64,000 nt of DNA from Propioniciclava flava (GCF_004126535.1 NZ_PPCV01000006.1:124001-188000); one strand, 5' to 3'. Positions 39,682 to 48,770 are shown, numbered from the stretch's first letter. A program made the numbers and translations. Notes: generated by a model from the sequence alone, not told the origin.

Positions 39682-40322
39682 CGCGTCCTGCTCACAGAGG
39701 AACGGGTGCGAGGCAACGTCGACTTCACCTGATGGGAAACTTCGGCGTCGGGACGCCGCAAGTACAGGGGCTCCAGGCCTGCGTCCGGCAGGGACGAGGC
39801 GGCCAGGTAGGCCGCCGACAGCCGGGCAGGGCCCGTCGGCTCGCCGACCAGCGCGGCCCCCGGGCCTGCGAGCGGCAACGCGGGCAGGGTACTCGGTGCG
39901 CCGACGTGTGGCCCTTCCAGGCGTTGCCCCGAAGCGTCGTAGCGGGCCCAATAGACCTCGCGGCGGCGCGCGTCGGAGACGACGAGGAACTCCGCCGGGG
40001 CACCCTCGTTGGCCCACTGGGCCGCGACCGCGTCCAGGCTGCACACCCCGTGGACCGGGATCCCGATGACTTCCGCGAGCGTCATGCCCGTCGCTACTCC
40101 GACGCGCAGGCCCGTGAACGGTCCCGGTCCCACCCCGACGACCACGTCGGTCAGGTCACCGGGCGCGATGCCCGACTCGGTCAGGAGCCGCTGCACCAAG
40201 GGAGCCAGTTGTTCCGCGTGGGCTCGCGCATCATCGACGGTGCCCGTCGCGGCCACTTGCCCGTCGTGCATCACGGCTGCCTCGACCACCGTCGAGGTGT
40301 CCAGCGCCAGCGTCCAGCTCAT
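39678..40322 (-). CDS. tsaB: t6A synthesis protein TsaB
   Basis: A 214-residue degenerate ASKHA protein that scaffolds TsaD. LALDTSTVVEAAVM, HAEQLAPLVQRLL, VGVGPGPFTGLRVGVATGMTLAEV and SDARRREVYWA are the family motifs in order. The last 20 residues are basic/serine rich and poorly conserved. The start overlaps the GNAT-TsaE stop by one base. Confidence 0.94.
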   Translation of the reverse strand: MSWTLALDTSTVVEAAVMHDGQVAATGTVDDARAHAEQLAPLVQRLLTESGIAPGDLTDVVVGVGPGPFTGLRVGVATGMTLAEVIGIPVHGVCSLDAVAAQWANEGAPAEFLVVSDARRREVYWARYDASGQRLEGPHVGAPSTLPALPLAGPGAALVGEPTGPARLSAAYLAASSLPDAGLEPLYLRRPDAEVSHQVKSTLPRTRSSVSRTR

Positions 40323-41290
40323 CAGTCCTCCTTGAGTGCGGCGGCGACCGCGGCACGATCCCAGCGGTCCCCCAGCGGGGTCACGCTGACCCAGCGCGTG
40401 TCGTCGTCGGGGTCGGTCCCGCGATGGATGTCCAGTTCAATGCGATCGGTCGTGAGCGCCTCCGCGACCCCGCTGCCCCACTCCACGAGGGTGACCGCCT
40501 CCCCCAGGGAGGCCTCCAGGTCGAGGTCTTCCAACTCAGCGAAGCTGCCCAGCCGGTAGGCGTCCACGTGCACAAGGTCAGGACCGCCGTTGCGGGAGCG
40601 GTGGATCCGCGACAGCACGAACGTCGGAGAGATGACGGGGCCATCCACGTTGAGGCCCGCTCCCAGCCCCTGCGTGAACGTGGTCTTGCCGGCACCGAGT
40701 TCACCGGAGGCAACGATGAGATCGCCCGGGTTCAGCACGTGGGCTAGGCGGCGGCCCAACTCGCGCATCGCGTCGGCGTCGGGGGCCTCCACGACCACGG
40801 GAAGCGGTCGCCGCAGGAGCACGTGCGCGTCGCGGACGGCTTCCTCGCGGAATCCGACGCCCTGCCAGCCCGCTACGAGTTCGGGGTGATCGAGGCGGAC
40901 GAGCATCACGATCTCCGTGTCTCCCAGCGCGACGCGATGTTCGGCGATCACCTCCAGCAAGAACGTGGCCACGCCTCGGCCGCGGGCGGCAGGGATGACG
41001 CCAATGCGGCTCAGCAGCGGACGCCCATCCAGCGAGGTCAGCGTCGCGGTGCCGACCGGCACCCCGTCGATCTCGGCCAGATAGCCCGTCCCGGCCGCAA
41101 GCCGGTCGGCAACCAGGGCACCATCATCGGCCAGCGCCTCCGCCGGAGGGCCGACCACAGGACGCGCCGCGAAGGCCTCGTGGATGAGCGCAAGGATGGT
41201 GGCCGCGTCGTCGGGGTCGGCGATACGGACCGTCAGTTCGCGGCGATCTGGCAGCCGCGCGGCGGCAAGTTCTGATTCTGGGCGCGTCAT
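40322..41290 (-). CDS. tsaE: Fusion: GNAT acetyltransferase domain + TsaE ATPase
   Basis: A 322-residue two-domain protein. Residues 20-160 form a GNAT domain (RIADPDDAATILALIHEAF; acetyl-CoA loop RIGVIPAARGRGVATFLL at 95-112; GFREEA). Residues 165-322 are TsaE: P-loop SGELGAGKTTFTQGLG (195-210), SPTFVLSRIH, HVDAYRLGSFAELEDLDLE and VEWG. Stand-alone TsaE is about 150-160 residues, so the N-terminal half is an added domain. TsaE hydrolyses ATP to reset the TsaB-TsaD complex. The GNAT substrate is unknown; it is distinct from RimI encoded two genes downstream. Confidence 0.92.
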   Translation of the reverse strand: MTRPESELAAARLPDRRELTVRIADPDDAATILALIHEAFAARPVVGPPAEALADDGALVADRLAAGTGYLAEIDGVPVGTATLTSLDGRPLLSRIGVIPAARGRGVATFLLEVIAEHRVALGDTEIVMLVRLDHPELVAGWQGVGFREEAVRDAHVLLRRPLPVVVEAPDADAMRELGRRLAHVLNPGDLIVASGELGAGKTTFTQGLGAGLNVDGPVISPTFVLSRIHRSRNGGPDLVHVDAYRLGSFAELEDLDLEASLGEAVTLVEWGSGVAEALTTDRIELDIHRGTDPDDDTRWVSVTPLGDRWDRAAVAAALKED

Positions 41291-41379
41291 GGTGTGCCTG
41301 TTCTTCTATTGGGGGTGGGGTGCCGAAGCCCGCACGAGTTTACTCGTCTGGTCCCCGAGGTGGCCTGAGGCGCCCCCGT

Positions 41380-41727
41380 TCAGCCCTCGATGACCACCAT
41401 CGCGACCGCCACGCCCGCGTCGTGGCTGATCGAGACGTGCAGTCGTGACACTCCCAGATCGTCGACCCGTTCGGCGACACTCCCGGTGACGACAAGGTCG
41501 GGGCGCCCGGTCTCGTCGCTGAGGACCTCGCAGTCGCTCCACCGCAACCCGGCCGGGGCGCCGAGCGCCTTGGCGAGGGCCTCCTTCGCGGCGAAACGCC
41601 CGGCGAGGGTTTGGTCGCTTCCCTCTTGCTCAGCCACGCTGAGCACGCGGTCGGTGAAACCCGGGCGTGCCCGCGCCGCGGTGATGCGCGTGATCGAGCA
41701 CACGTCGACCCCGATGCCCAGGATCAC
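41380..41727 (-). CDS. acpS: Holo-[acyl-carrier-protein] synthase
   Basis: A 115-residue enzyme transferring 4'-phosphopantetheine from CoA to apo-ACP. GIGVDVCSITRI holds the metal-binding Asp, and RFAAKEALAKALG the Glu-containing helix. SISHDAGVAVAMVV is the closing motif. The GTG start overlaps the glmS stop by 4 nt. The GNAT-TsaE gene follows after 89 bp, which include the palindrome ACGAGT-TT-ACTCGT at 41334-41347. Confidence 0.93.
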   Translation of the reverse strand: MILGIGVDVCSITRITAARARPGFTDRVLSVAEQEGSDQTLAGRFAAKEALAKALGAPAGLRWSDCEVLSDETGRPDLVVTGSVAERVDDLGVSRLHVSISHDAGVAVAMVVIEG

Positions 41728-43568
41728 TCGACCGTGACCGACTTGGCGAGGTTGCGCGGCTGGTCGACGTCGTGGCCCAGCAAGGTGGCCACCTCGCAGG
41801 CGAAGATCTGCAAGGGCACGGTGGCCAGGAGCGGCTGGAGCAGGGTCGAGGCCCGGGGCAGGCTGATCAGCCTGTCCGCGTAGGGCCGGACCTCCTCGTC
41901 CCCCTCCTCGGCCAGCACGATGGTGTGTGCGCCGCGTGCCCGCACCTCCTGGATGTTGGAGATCACCTTGTCGTGCAGTTGATCGCGCCCCTGCGGGGGA
42001 ACGACGACGAACACGGGGATTCCCTCCTCGACCAGGGCGATCGGCCCGTGCTTGAGTTCCCCGGCAGGGAAGCCCTCAGCGTGAAGATAGGCGATCTCCT
42101 TGAGCTTCAACGCGCCCTCCAGTGCCACCGGGTATCCCGCATGGCGCCCCAGGAACAGCACCGATTCCGTCTGATGCAGATCGCGAGCCAACGCCAACAA
42201 GGCGTCGGTGCCGTCGAGAACCTCCTGGATCTTGGCGGGCATGGTCTCCATCTCGGCCATGACGGTGGCGACCTCGTCGCCGAACTTGGTCCCCCGCTCC
42301 TGAGCGAGGAACAGCCCCAGCAGGTAGCAGGCGGTGACTTGGGTCAAGAAGCCCTTGGTGGACGCCACCCCGATCTCGGGGCCAGCGTGGGTGTAGATGA
42401 CGGCGTCGGACTCCCGCGGGATCGTCGAGCCGTTGGTATTGCAGATGGCGATGACCTTCGCGCCCTGCTCGCGGGCGTAGCGCACCGCCATGAGCGTGTC
42501 GGCGGTCTCGCCGGACTGGGAGATCGTCACCACCAAGGTGCGCGAGGTGACGATGGGATCGCGGTAACGGAACTCCGAGGCGATCTCCACCTCGCAGGGG
42601 ATCCGCGTCCAGTGCTCGATGGCGTACTTGGCGACCAGGCCCGCGTAATAAGCGGTGCCACACGCGACAATGACGACCTTGTCGATCGTGCGAAGTTCGC
42701 TGGCCGAGATGCGGATCTCGTCCAAGGTGAGGCGGCGATCAGAGTCGAAGCGCCCCAGCAGCGTGTCGGCGACCGCTTGGGGTTGCTCGTAGATCTCCTT
42801 GCGCATGAACCAGTCGTAGCCGCCCTTTTCGGCCGCCGAGAGATCCCAATCGACGTGATAGGGGCGCCCCTCCACCGGGTTCCCTTCGAAATCGGTGACC
42901 TTCCAACTCGATGCGGTCACCTCGACGACGACGTCTTGGCCCATCTCGACGGCTTCACGCGTGAACTCGATGAAGGCGGCCACATCGGAGGCGATGAACA
43001 TCTCGGCCTCGCCCACGCCCAGGACCAGCGGGCTATTGCGCCGGGCTGCGACGAGCAGATCCGGATCGTGGGCGTCCATCGCCACGATGGTGAACGTGCC
43101 TTCCAGGCGTCGGCTGATCGTCCGCATGGCCTCGGCCAGACCGGCGCCCGCACCGACCTCGCGGGCGATGAGTTGCGCGGCCACCTCCGAGTCCGTTTGC
43201 GAGGTGAAAGCGATGCCTGAGGACTCCAACTCGGCCCGCAGGCTGGCGAAGTTCTCGATGATCCCGTTGTGGATGAGCGCGATCCGCCCGTCCGAGGACA
43301 CGTGCGGGTGAGCGTTTGTGTCGGTCGGGGCCCCGTGGGTAGCCCAGCGCGTGTGCCCGATACCCAGATGTGCGACAGGAACGGGATGCTGAGCGAGTTC
43401 AGCTTCGAGGTTGCTCAGCTTGCCCGCCTTCTTGCGCCACTCCAGCCCGTCCTCGGTCCACACGGCGATACCGGCGGAGTCGTAGCCGCGGTATTCCATG
43501 CGACGCAACGCGTCGACCAGGACGTTCTGCGCATGTCGCGGTCCGGCATACCCGATAATTCCACACAT
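41724..43568 (-). CDS. glmS: Glutamine-fructose-6-phosphate aminotransferase (isomerizing)
   Basis: A 614-residue enzyme making glucosamine-6-phosphate for peptidoglycan. The N terminus must be Met-Cys because Cys2 is the amidotransferase nucleophile (MCGIIGYAG), which fixes the start at 43568; GLRRMEYRGYDSAG-type motif, GHTRWATHGAPTDTNAHPH and two SIS domains (VACGTAYYAGLVAKY; SQSGETADTLMA; SVLFLGRH) follow, ending in PRNLAKSVTVE. The start codon overlaps that of divergent coaA. Confidence 0.96.
   Translation of the reverse strand: MCGIIGYAGPRHAQNVLVDALRRMEYRGYDSAGIAVWTEDGLEWRKKAGKLSNLEAELAQHPVPVAHLGIGHTRWATHGAPTDTNAHPHVSSDGRIALIHNGIIENFASLRAELESSGIAFTSQTDSEVAAQLIAREVGAGAGLAEAMRTISRRLEGTFTIVAMDAHDPDLLVAARRNSPLVLGVGEAEMFIASDVAAFIEFTREAVEMGQDVVVEVTASSWKVTDFEGNPVEGRPYHVDWDLSAAEKGGYDWFMRKEIYEQPQAVADTLLGRFDSDRRLTLDEIRISASELRTIDKVVIVACGTAYYAGLVAKYAIEHWTRIPCEVEIASEFRYRDPIVTSRTLVVTISQSGETADTLMAVRYAREQGAKVIAICNTNGSTIPRESDAVIYTHAGPEIGVASTKGFLTQVTACYLLGLFLAQERGTKFGDEVATVMAEMETMPAKIQEVLDGTDALLALARDLHQTESVLFLGRHAGYPVALEGALKLKEIAYLHAEGFPAGELKHGPIALVEEGIPVFVVVPPQGRDQLHDKVISNIQEVRARGAHTIVLAEEGDEEVRPYADRLISLPRASTLLQPLLATVPLQIFACEVATLLGHDVDQPRNLAKSVTVE
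43554..43559 (+). promoter_or_regulatory. Putative -10 box of coaA, inside the glmS reading frame
   Basis: GATAAT ends 7 nt before ATG 43567, with no Shine-Dalgarno between them. Confidence 0.55.
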
Positions 43569-44565
43569 GGGTTTTAGGGTACCAACCGATGCCAGCGCGC
43601 AGCGCAGCGAACTGGACGCCGACACAGTCGACGAATACGGGCCGTATGTGCTGGCTGGCCGCAAAGTGTGGGCCGACCTGGCGCAGCAGATGCCGGTGGC
43701 GTTGACTGAGGAGACGCTTGAGCGCGTCCGTTCGCGCCTCGACACCATCGACCTCGCGCAAGTGCGTGAGGTGTATCTGCCCTTGACCGAACTCATTCGC
43801 ATGTATGTGGAGTACACCGGGCACCTGTATCGCAGCACGCATGACTTCCTCGAAGTCTCCGAGCGCCGGACCCCGTTCGTCATCGGCGTCGCAGGGTCGG
43901 TCGCCGTCGGAAAGTCCACCTCCAGCCGTCTCCTGGTCGAACTCCTCTCCCAACTCCCGGGACACCCCCGCGTGGATCTGGTCACGACCGATGGGTTCCT
44001 GTTCCCGAACGCCGAACTACTCGCCCGCGGGCTGATGGAGCGCAAGGGCTTCCCCGAGAGCTATGACCGGCAAAAGCTGTTGAAGTTCGTCATGGACGTC
44101 AAGTCGGGGGCACCCATGGTGCAGGCCCCCGCCTACAGCCACCTCGTCTACGACATCGTGCCGCACGAACGCATCGTGGTGCGGCACCCCGACATCCTGA
44201 TCATCGAGGGGCTCAACGTCCTCCAACCGGCGCGCATCCGCACGGATGGCTCCACGTCGTTGGCCGTCAGCGACTTTTTCGACTTCTCGGTCTATGTCGA
44301 TGCCGCCGAGGAGAACCTGCGCGCCTGGTACGTGGAGCGATTGATGCGGCTCCGCGAGACGGCCTTCCAGGATCCCCGCAGCTACTTCGCGCCCGTCGCC
44401 GCCATGAGCGAAGAGGAGGCGCGCGCCTACGGCGGCCATATCTGGGACACCATCAACGGACCGAACCTGCGCGAGAACATCCTTCCGACCCGCGGGCGTG
44501 CCACAGCGATTCTGCGCAAGAACGCGGAACATGCGATCGAGTGGATCAGGATCCGAAAGGTCTGA
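43567..44565 (+). CDS. coaA: Pantothenate kinase, type I
   Basis: A 332-residue P-loop kinase phosphorylating pantothenate, the first step of CoA synthesis. YGPYVLAGRKVWADLAQQ aligns with the conserved N-terminal region, REVYLPLTELI follows, then Walker A GVAGSVAVGKS (107-117), VTTDGFLFPN, the RKGFPESYD motif and IEGLNVLQP. ATG 43567 is the only start that keeps the family N terminus without extending far into glmS; it overlaps the glmS ATG in a single CATG. coaA ends 15 bp before the convergent glmM. Confidence 0.94.
   Translation: MGFRVPTDASAQRSELDADTVDEYGPYVLAGRKVWADLAQQMPVALTEETLERVRSRLDTIDLAQVREVYLPLTELIRMYVEYTGHLYRSTHDFLEVSERRTPFVIGVAGSVAVGKSTSSRLLVELLSQLPGHPRVDLVTTDGFLFPNAELLARGLMERKGFPESYDRQKLLKFVMDVKSGAPMVQAPAYSHLVYDIVPHERIVVRHPDILIIEGLNVLQPARIRTDGSTSLAVSDFFDFSVYVDAAEENLRAWYVERLMRLRETAFQDPRSYFAPVAAMSEEEARAYGGHIWDTINGPNLRENILPTRGRATAILRKNAEHAIEWIRIRKV
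43576..43581 (-). promoter_or_regulatory. Putative -10 box of glmS, inside the coaA reading frame
   Basis: TACCCT on the minus strand ends 7 nt before ATG 43568, mirroring the coaA box. Confidence 0.5.
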
Positions 44566-44580
44566 CCGGCGTCGGACCCC

Positions 44581-45933
44581 CTACAAGCTGAGGCGGTCTT
44601 TCACGACGGCGGCGAGTCGTTCGGCCACGCTTTGTGCGCGCTCGGTCGTTTCGGCCTCCACCATGACGCGCACCAGGGGCTCGGTGCCCGACGGGCGCAG
44701 CAAGACCCGTCCAGCCGTGCCGAGTTCCCGGGACGCGGCGGTCACCGCCGAAGTCACGCCAGGGTCGATCCCGGCTCGCGCCTTGTTGACGCCGGGCACG
44801 TTGATCATGACCTGCGGCAGCCGCGTCATGACCGATCCGAGCTCCGCAAGGGTTTGGCCGGTCGCCGCCACCTGCGCGGCGACATGGAGGGCAGTGAGGA
44901 CGCCGTCCCCGGTGGTCGCGAACTCGCTCATGATGACGTGACCGGACTGCTCGCCCCCGAGGGCGAACCCGTTGGCGTTCATCGACTCCAAAACGTAGCG
45001 GTCCCCCACCTTGGTCTGATCGACGCGGATGCCGTGGGCGGTCATGGCCTGCAGGAACCCCAGATTGCTCATCACGGTGGCCACGACCGTGTCCACATGC
45101 AACTGGCCGACGCTCTTCATCGCGAGCGCCAAGATGGCCAGGATCTGATCACCGTCGATCAACTCGCCGCGGGCGTCCACCGCCAGGCAGCGGTCGGCGT
45201 CCCCATCGAAGGCGAACCCGACGTGCGCGCCGTGCTCGACGACCGCGAGCTGGAGGTCACCCATGTGCGTGGAGCCGCTGTTCTCATTGATGTTGAGGCC
45301 GGTGGGCTCGGCATGGATGGTGACGACCGTTGCCCCGCTCGCCACGAAGGCCGCCGGGGCGGTGTGGAAGGCGGCCCCGTTGGCGCAGTCCAGGACGACC
45401 GTGAGCCCGCTCAGGCTGCGCTCAGCGCTCAGGGATCCCACCAGGTGAGCGATGTAGTCCTCGACGGCTTCGGGGCGGTCCACGACCCGGCCGACGTCGG
45501 CCCCGGTGGGACGCGCCCACTCCGCTCCCAAGCGGGCCTCAATGAGGTCTTCAAGATCGTCGTCGAGCTTGACGCCACCGCGGGCGAAGAACTTGATCCC
45601 GTTGTCGGGCATCGGATTGTGGCTGGCCGACAACATGACGCCCAGGTCGGCGTCGAGGTAGTTGACCAGGAACGCTGCCGCGGGCGTCGGGACGACCCCG
45701 ACGCGGATGACGTCGACGCCTGCGGAAGCCAGACCGGCCACCACGGCCGCCTCAAGGAATTCGCCTGAAGCACGGGGATCACGCGCAACGAGAGCCACCG
45801 GACGGTGACCCTCGAACTGCCCGGTCTCACCGAGCACGTGCGCCGCCGCCACCGAGAGCTCGAGAGCGAGCTCTGCGGTGAGGTCGACGTTCGCCCTGCC
45901 CCGGACCCCATCTGTACCGAAGATCCGTGGCAT
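44581..45933 (-). CDS. glmM: Phosphoglucosamine mutase
   Basis: A 450-residue hexomutase converting glucosamine-6-phosphate to the 1-phosphate, the step after Glm[16 protein letters not shown] opens the protein; Ser104 in [15 protein letters not shown] is the phosphoserine; [10 protein letters not shown] is the metal loop; [10 protein letters not shown] the sugar loop; [12 protein letters not shown] the phosphate loop. It lies 5 bp downstream of rpsI on the same strand, as in many actinobacteria. Confidence 0.96.
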   Translation of the reverse strand: MPRIFGTDGVRGRANVDLTAELALELSVAAAHVLGETGQFEGHRPVALVARDPRASGEFLEAAVVAGLASAGVDVIRVGVVPTPAAAFLVNYLDADLGVMLSASHNPMPDNGIKFFARGGVKLDDDLEDLIEARLGAEWARPTGADVGRVVDRPEAVEDYIAHLVGSLSAERSLSGLTVVLDCANGAAFHTAPAAFVASGATVVTIHAEPTGLNINENSGSTHMGDLQLAVVEHGAHVGFAFDGDADRCLAVDARGELIDGDQILAILALAMKSVGQLHVDTVVATVMSNLGFLQAMTAHGIRVDQTKVGDRYVLESMNANGFALGGEQSGHVIMSEFATTGDGVLTALHVAAQVAATGQTLAELGSVMTRLPQVMINVPGVNKARAGIDPGVTSAVTAASRELGTAGRVLLRPSGTEPLVRVMVEAETTERAQSVAERLAAVVKDRLSL

Positions 45934-45938
45934 GAGCG

Positions 45939-46457
45939 TCAGCGCTTGCTGTACTGCGGAGCCTTGCGGGCCTTCTTCAGACCAGCCTTCTTACGCTCCT
46001 TGACCCGCGCGTCGCGGGTGAGCAGCCCGGCCTTCTTCAGGGAAGGACGGCTCGCTTCGGCGTCGATAGCGTTCAGCGCACGGGCGATGCCCAGGCGCAG
46101 CGCGCCAGCCTGGCCGGTGACCCCACCGCCGATGATCTTGGCGATCACGTCGTAGGAGCCCTCGACGGCCGCAGAGACGAACGGCTCGTTGATGGTCTGC
46201 TGGTGCAGCTTGTTGGGGAAGTACTCCTCCAACGTGCGGCCGTTGATCTTGAACTCACCGCTGCCCGGAACGAGGCGAACGCGGGCGATGGCCTCCTTGC
46301 GGCGACCGGTCGCAGCACCGGGAGCGACCACAGCGGGACGCACGCCGGGCGTCGCGGACGAGGGCGTGCCCTCGGCGCGGTACATGATCTCGCGGTTCTC
46401 CCCGTCGGTGAACGTCGCGGTCTCGTCGAGGATTTCTTCGGTGGCGTTGTCGGTCAC
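45939..46457 (-). CDS. rpsI: 30S ribosomal protein S9
   Basis: A 172-residue S9. The conserved domain begins at [15 protein letters not shown] and ends with [17 protein letters not shown], whose terminal Lys-Arg reaches the P-site tRNA. The N-terminal 55 residues are an acidic extension typical of actinobacterial S9. GTG 46457 is chosen, with AGGGAAG upstream. It follows rplM by 17 bp. Confidence 0.95.
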   Translation of the reverse strand: MTDNATEEILDETATFTDGENREIMYRAEGTPSSATPGVRPAVVAPGAATGRRKEAIARVRLVPGSGEFKINGRTLEEYFPNKLHQQTINEPFVSAAVEGSYDVIAKIIGGGVTGQAGALRLGIARALNAIDAEASRPSLKKAGLLTRDARVKERKKAGLKKARKAPQYSKR

Positions 46458-46474
46458 GTTACTTCCCTGTCGTG

Positions 46475-46918
46475 TCACTGAGCGATCTTGGTGATCTCGT
46501 ACGCCTGCGGCTGCTGCGCGGCGTGGGGGTGCTCAGGGCCCGCGTAGACCTTGAGCTTCTTGAGCTGCTGACGGCTCAGCTTGTTCTTGGGCAGCATGCC
46601 CCACACGGCACGCTCGACAGCCTGACGCGGGTCGGTGGCGAGCAGTTCCCCGTACGGGACCGACTTCAAACCACCGGGGCGACCGGAGTGCCGGTAGGCC
46701 ATCTTCGTGGTGGCCTTGTTACCGGACAAGGCGACCTTGCTGGCGTTGACGATGACGACAAAGTCGCCAGTGTCGACGTGCGGCGCGTAGGTGGCCTTGT
46801 GCTTGCCGCGGAGCAGCGTCGCAACGGACGCGGCAAGGCGACCCAGCACGACGTCGGAGGCATCAATCACATGCCAGTTCCTGGTGACCTCGCCAGGCTT
46901 AGGGCTGTACGTAGACAC
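46475..46918 (-). CDS. rplM: 50S ribosomal protein L13
   Basis: A 147-residue L13 beginning [19 protein letters not shown] after the start codon, with [37 protein letters not shown] and [22 protein letters not shown] 46918 gives the standard length; ATG 46936 would add six residues. It is cotranscribed with rpsI and probably glmM. Confidence 0.95.
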   Translation of the reverse strand: MSTYSPKPGEVTRNWHVIDASDVVLGRLAASVATLLRGKHKATYAPHVDTGDFVVIVNASKVALSGNKATTKMAYRHSGRPGGLKSVPYGELLATDPRQAVERAVWGMLPKNKLSRQQLKKLKVYAGPEHPHAAQQPQAYEITKIAQ

Positions 46919-47003
46919 GGACGACCAATCTTCCATCGATGAGCAGCGAAACTTGCAGACGCCGGGCACCCGCGGAGGGTACGCACCAGCGCAACAGCGA
47001 TTA

Positions 47004-47032
47004 ACCCTACCGCGCGACGTCGTCGCGGCCAA
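47004..47032 (-). promoter_or_regulatory. Promoter of rplM-rpsI
   Basis: Minus-strand TTGGCC, 17-nt spacer, TAGGGT. The predicted 5' UTR is about 80 nt. The same TAGGGT -10 occurs before csbD and sodA. Confidence 0.6.
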
Positions 47033-47091
47033 ATCACGTGGACACTGAGGCGGCCAACCGGCCGGTCTCCACCCCTGAGCGCCACGCACAC

Positions 47092-47135
47092 ACCCGCAGA
47101 TGAGCACAGCACATACCCGCGGATGAGCACAGCAC
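47092..47135 (+). repeat. Two-copy direct repeat, 21 bp, period 23
   Basis: Copies at 47092-47112 and 47115-47135 (ACCCGC(A/G)GATGAGCACAGCAC) differ at one base. The second copy supplies the ATG of the LAXTG protein frame. Confidence 0.9.
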
Positions 47136-47755
47136 GACAGGATGCCCGCGGTCCGGGCGCCACTGTGCATTGTCGTTGGCACGGGCGATGCGCCCATAGC
47201 CGCTTCGCGGGCGCCACCGAGAATGTGACGTTGAGCATCAACGGAGTCGATCTCCCGGCCAGCGAGGTGGCCGCGAGCACCGAGATCGGGGCTTTCCTCC
47301 AAGGCAAGGGCGTGCGTCCCTACGATGGCCCGCTTACCGTCACTGCCACCTGGATCGATCCGCTCGACCACTCCAACACGAGTGGCCCCGTGCCGGTTTC
47401 GGTTACCGGTGCGCTTGTTGACCCGGCTGGCCTGTCGTGCAACGCGACTCCTTCGCCGACGCCGACGCCTACGGCTGAGCCCACGGCAACCCCCACTCCC
47501 TCGGGTGAGCCCACGGCGACCCCCACCCCCACGGGCGCAACGCCTTCAGCGGGACCGACCACGCGTCCTTCGCCGCGTCCGAGTTCCTCGGCGACTCCCG
47601 GTGTGGCGTCTCCCAGCACCTCGGCTACTCCCGGTTCGGGCACGCTGGCCTGGACGGGCGGCACGATGAGTGGGGTCCTCGTCCCCGTGGGGGCCGTACT
47701 GATTCTGCTCGGCAGCCTGTTGGTCGTGGCGAGGATGCGTCGCCAGCAGGACTAA
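47123..47755 (+). CDS. LAXTG-anchored surface protein, apparently 5'-truncated
   Basis: The 210-residue frame has a folded-looking segment ([16 protein letters not shown] to about residue 105), a long Thr/Pro/Ser-rich stalk with [20 protein letters not shown]-type repeats, and a sortase signal: LAWTG, a hydrophobic helix and MRRQQD. LAXTG is the class E sortase motif of high-GC Gram-positives. No signal peptide exists, and none is encoded upstream in any frame, so the protein could not reach the wall. Together with the repeats at both ends, this suggests a decayed remnant that lost its 5' end. The start given is the first in-frame ATG. Confidence 0.6.
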   Translation: MSTARQDARGPGATVHCRWHGRCAHSRFAGATENVTLSINGVDLPASEVAASTEIGAFLQGKGVRPYDGPLTVTATWIDPLDHSNTSGPVPVSVTGALVDPAGLSCNATPSPTPTPTAEPTATPTPSGEPTATPTPTGATPSAGPTTRPSPRPSSSATPGVASPSTSATPGSGTLAWTGGTMSGVLVPVGAVLILLGSLLVVARMRRQQD

Positions 47756-47778
47756 ACGGTCGCCAGCAGGACTAAACG
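47739..47778 (+). repeat. 20-bp perfect tandem duplication over the stop codon
   Basis: GTCGCCAGCAGGACTAAACG occurs at 47739-47758 and again at 47759-47778. The first copy contains the TAA of the LAXTG frame. Confidence 0.95.
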
Positions 47779-47784
47779 ACTGAC

Positions 47785-47841
47785 ACTCACAGGTGGGGGC
47801 CGGGGCACGCGTGCGTGACCCGGCCCCCACCTGTGAGTTTT
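47785..47841 (+). terminator. Strong rho-independent terminator
   Basis: A 20-bp perfect stem (47785-47804 with 47819-47838), a 14-nt loop and TTTT. This is the longest stem in the window and one of the few with a T-tract. Confidence 0.92.
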
Positions 47842-48257
47842 GTCCGCCTCGGTTCTTGGCGTCCTCCCGATCATGTCGCCCCTGCCCCACTCACCAGGGA
47901 GCCCGCGACGCGCTCACGGAGACGCAGGATCATCACCTGAACCGGCGCTCAACCCCGCTCCGGAATTCACACGCCCACGACGACTCACCCTCGCACGACG
48001 AACACCAGCGCACGGCTGGGTTCATCACCCGTGCACGGGTATGCCGAAAGCGGTGGGCGACCATCTCACCGACGGTTGAGTCCGGCGCTCATCCAGGTGC
48101 GGGGCCTGCGGAATCGCGGCCTAGGCAGCAAGGCCGACGCGCACCCACACGGTTGCAGCGTCACAAGATCACGCGACCCTGCCTGTGAACGCAGCCCTAG
48201 CAGTGAGCGCGGTCCTGGCTGCGAGGGCGGGCCCGCGGCTGCCCGCGAAGCGAACGC
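47842..48257. other. Gene-poor interval
   Basis: About 416 bp between the terminator and gtrA. Short open frames exist on both strands, but their translations are Arg/Pro/His-rich, lack recognisable motifs and have no ribosome binding site. A GCGGGCCCGCGG motif occurs twice near the right edge. Nothing else is visible; it may be decayed sequence linked to the truncated surface gene. Confidence 0.6.
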
Positions 48258-48770
48258 TTAGGAGCGGGCCCGCGGGAACACCCACAACCGCAGCATCAGG
48301 TAGATGTAAAGGCCCTCGATGCAGGCTGCGACGACGCGCGCCAGCATCACCGGGACGTGCAGGTACCCCAGCAGCGATCCAAATCCGAGGATCCAGATGA
48401 CGTAGTTGCTGATGATGACGAAGGTGTACTTCCCCGACTGCTTACCCAGGTCGCCGTGCTCGCGGAAGTTCAGCCACCGGTTGAGGATGAACGCGTAGAT
48501 GGAGGCGACGCCGTAGCCGATGGAGAAGACGACCCCATAGGGCAATCCGCCGACGCGGAACTGCTCCAAGATGGCCAAGATGCCCATGTCCAGCAGGAAG
48601 GCTGAGCCGTTGATGAAGGCGTAACCGATGAAGGTCGTGGGGACGATGCGCTGGAGTTGATCGGGCAGCGCTCGGTGGATGCGCTGGGTGAACGAGGCGA
48701 ACCACCGCGCCGCGGCACTCTCTGTCGCCGGCGCCGGGCTGTCAGTCACCATAAAACGATCCTCACTCAT
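48258..48770 (-). CDS. GtrA-family membrane protein
   Basis: A 170-residue protein with four transmembrane helices (about 46-66, 77-100, 114-134, 140-160) and the family motifs FINGSAFLLDMG, YAFILNRWLNF and LWVFPRAR. GtrA proteins move polyprenyl-linked sugars across the membrane or support wall glycosylation. The ATG overlaps the marC stop by ATGA with GAGG upstream. No partner glycosyltransferase is adjacent. Confidence 0.85.
   Translation of the reverse strand: MSEDRFMVTDSPAPATESAAARWFASFTQRIHRALPDQLQRIVPTTFIGYAFINGSAFLLDMGILAILEQFRVGGLPYGVVFSIGYGVASIYAFILNRWLNFREHGDLGKQSGKYTFVIISNYVIWILGFGSLLGYLHVPVMLARVVAACIEGLYIYLMLRLWVFPRARS

Noticed and set aside
41724-44045. glmS extended upstream to a 773-codon frame
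   Set aside because: GlmS needs Cys as residue 2; the extension overlaps coaA antisense and has no homology.
47092-47135. Possible CRISPR
   Set aside because: Only two copies with a 2-nt gap; no spacers and no cas genes.
47793-48260. Several short frames between the LAXTG gene and gtrA
   Set aside because: No ribosome binding site, low-complexity composition and no recognisable domain.
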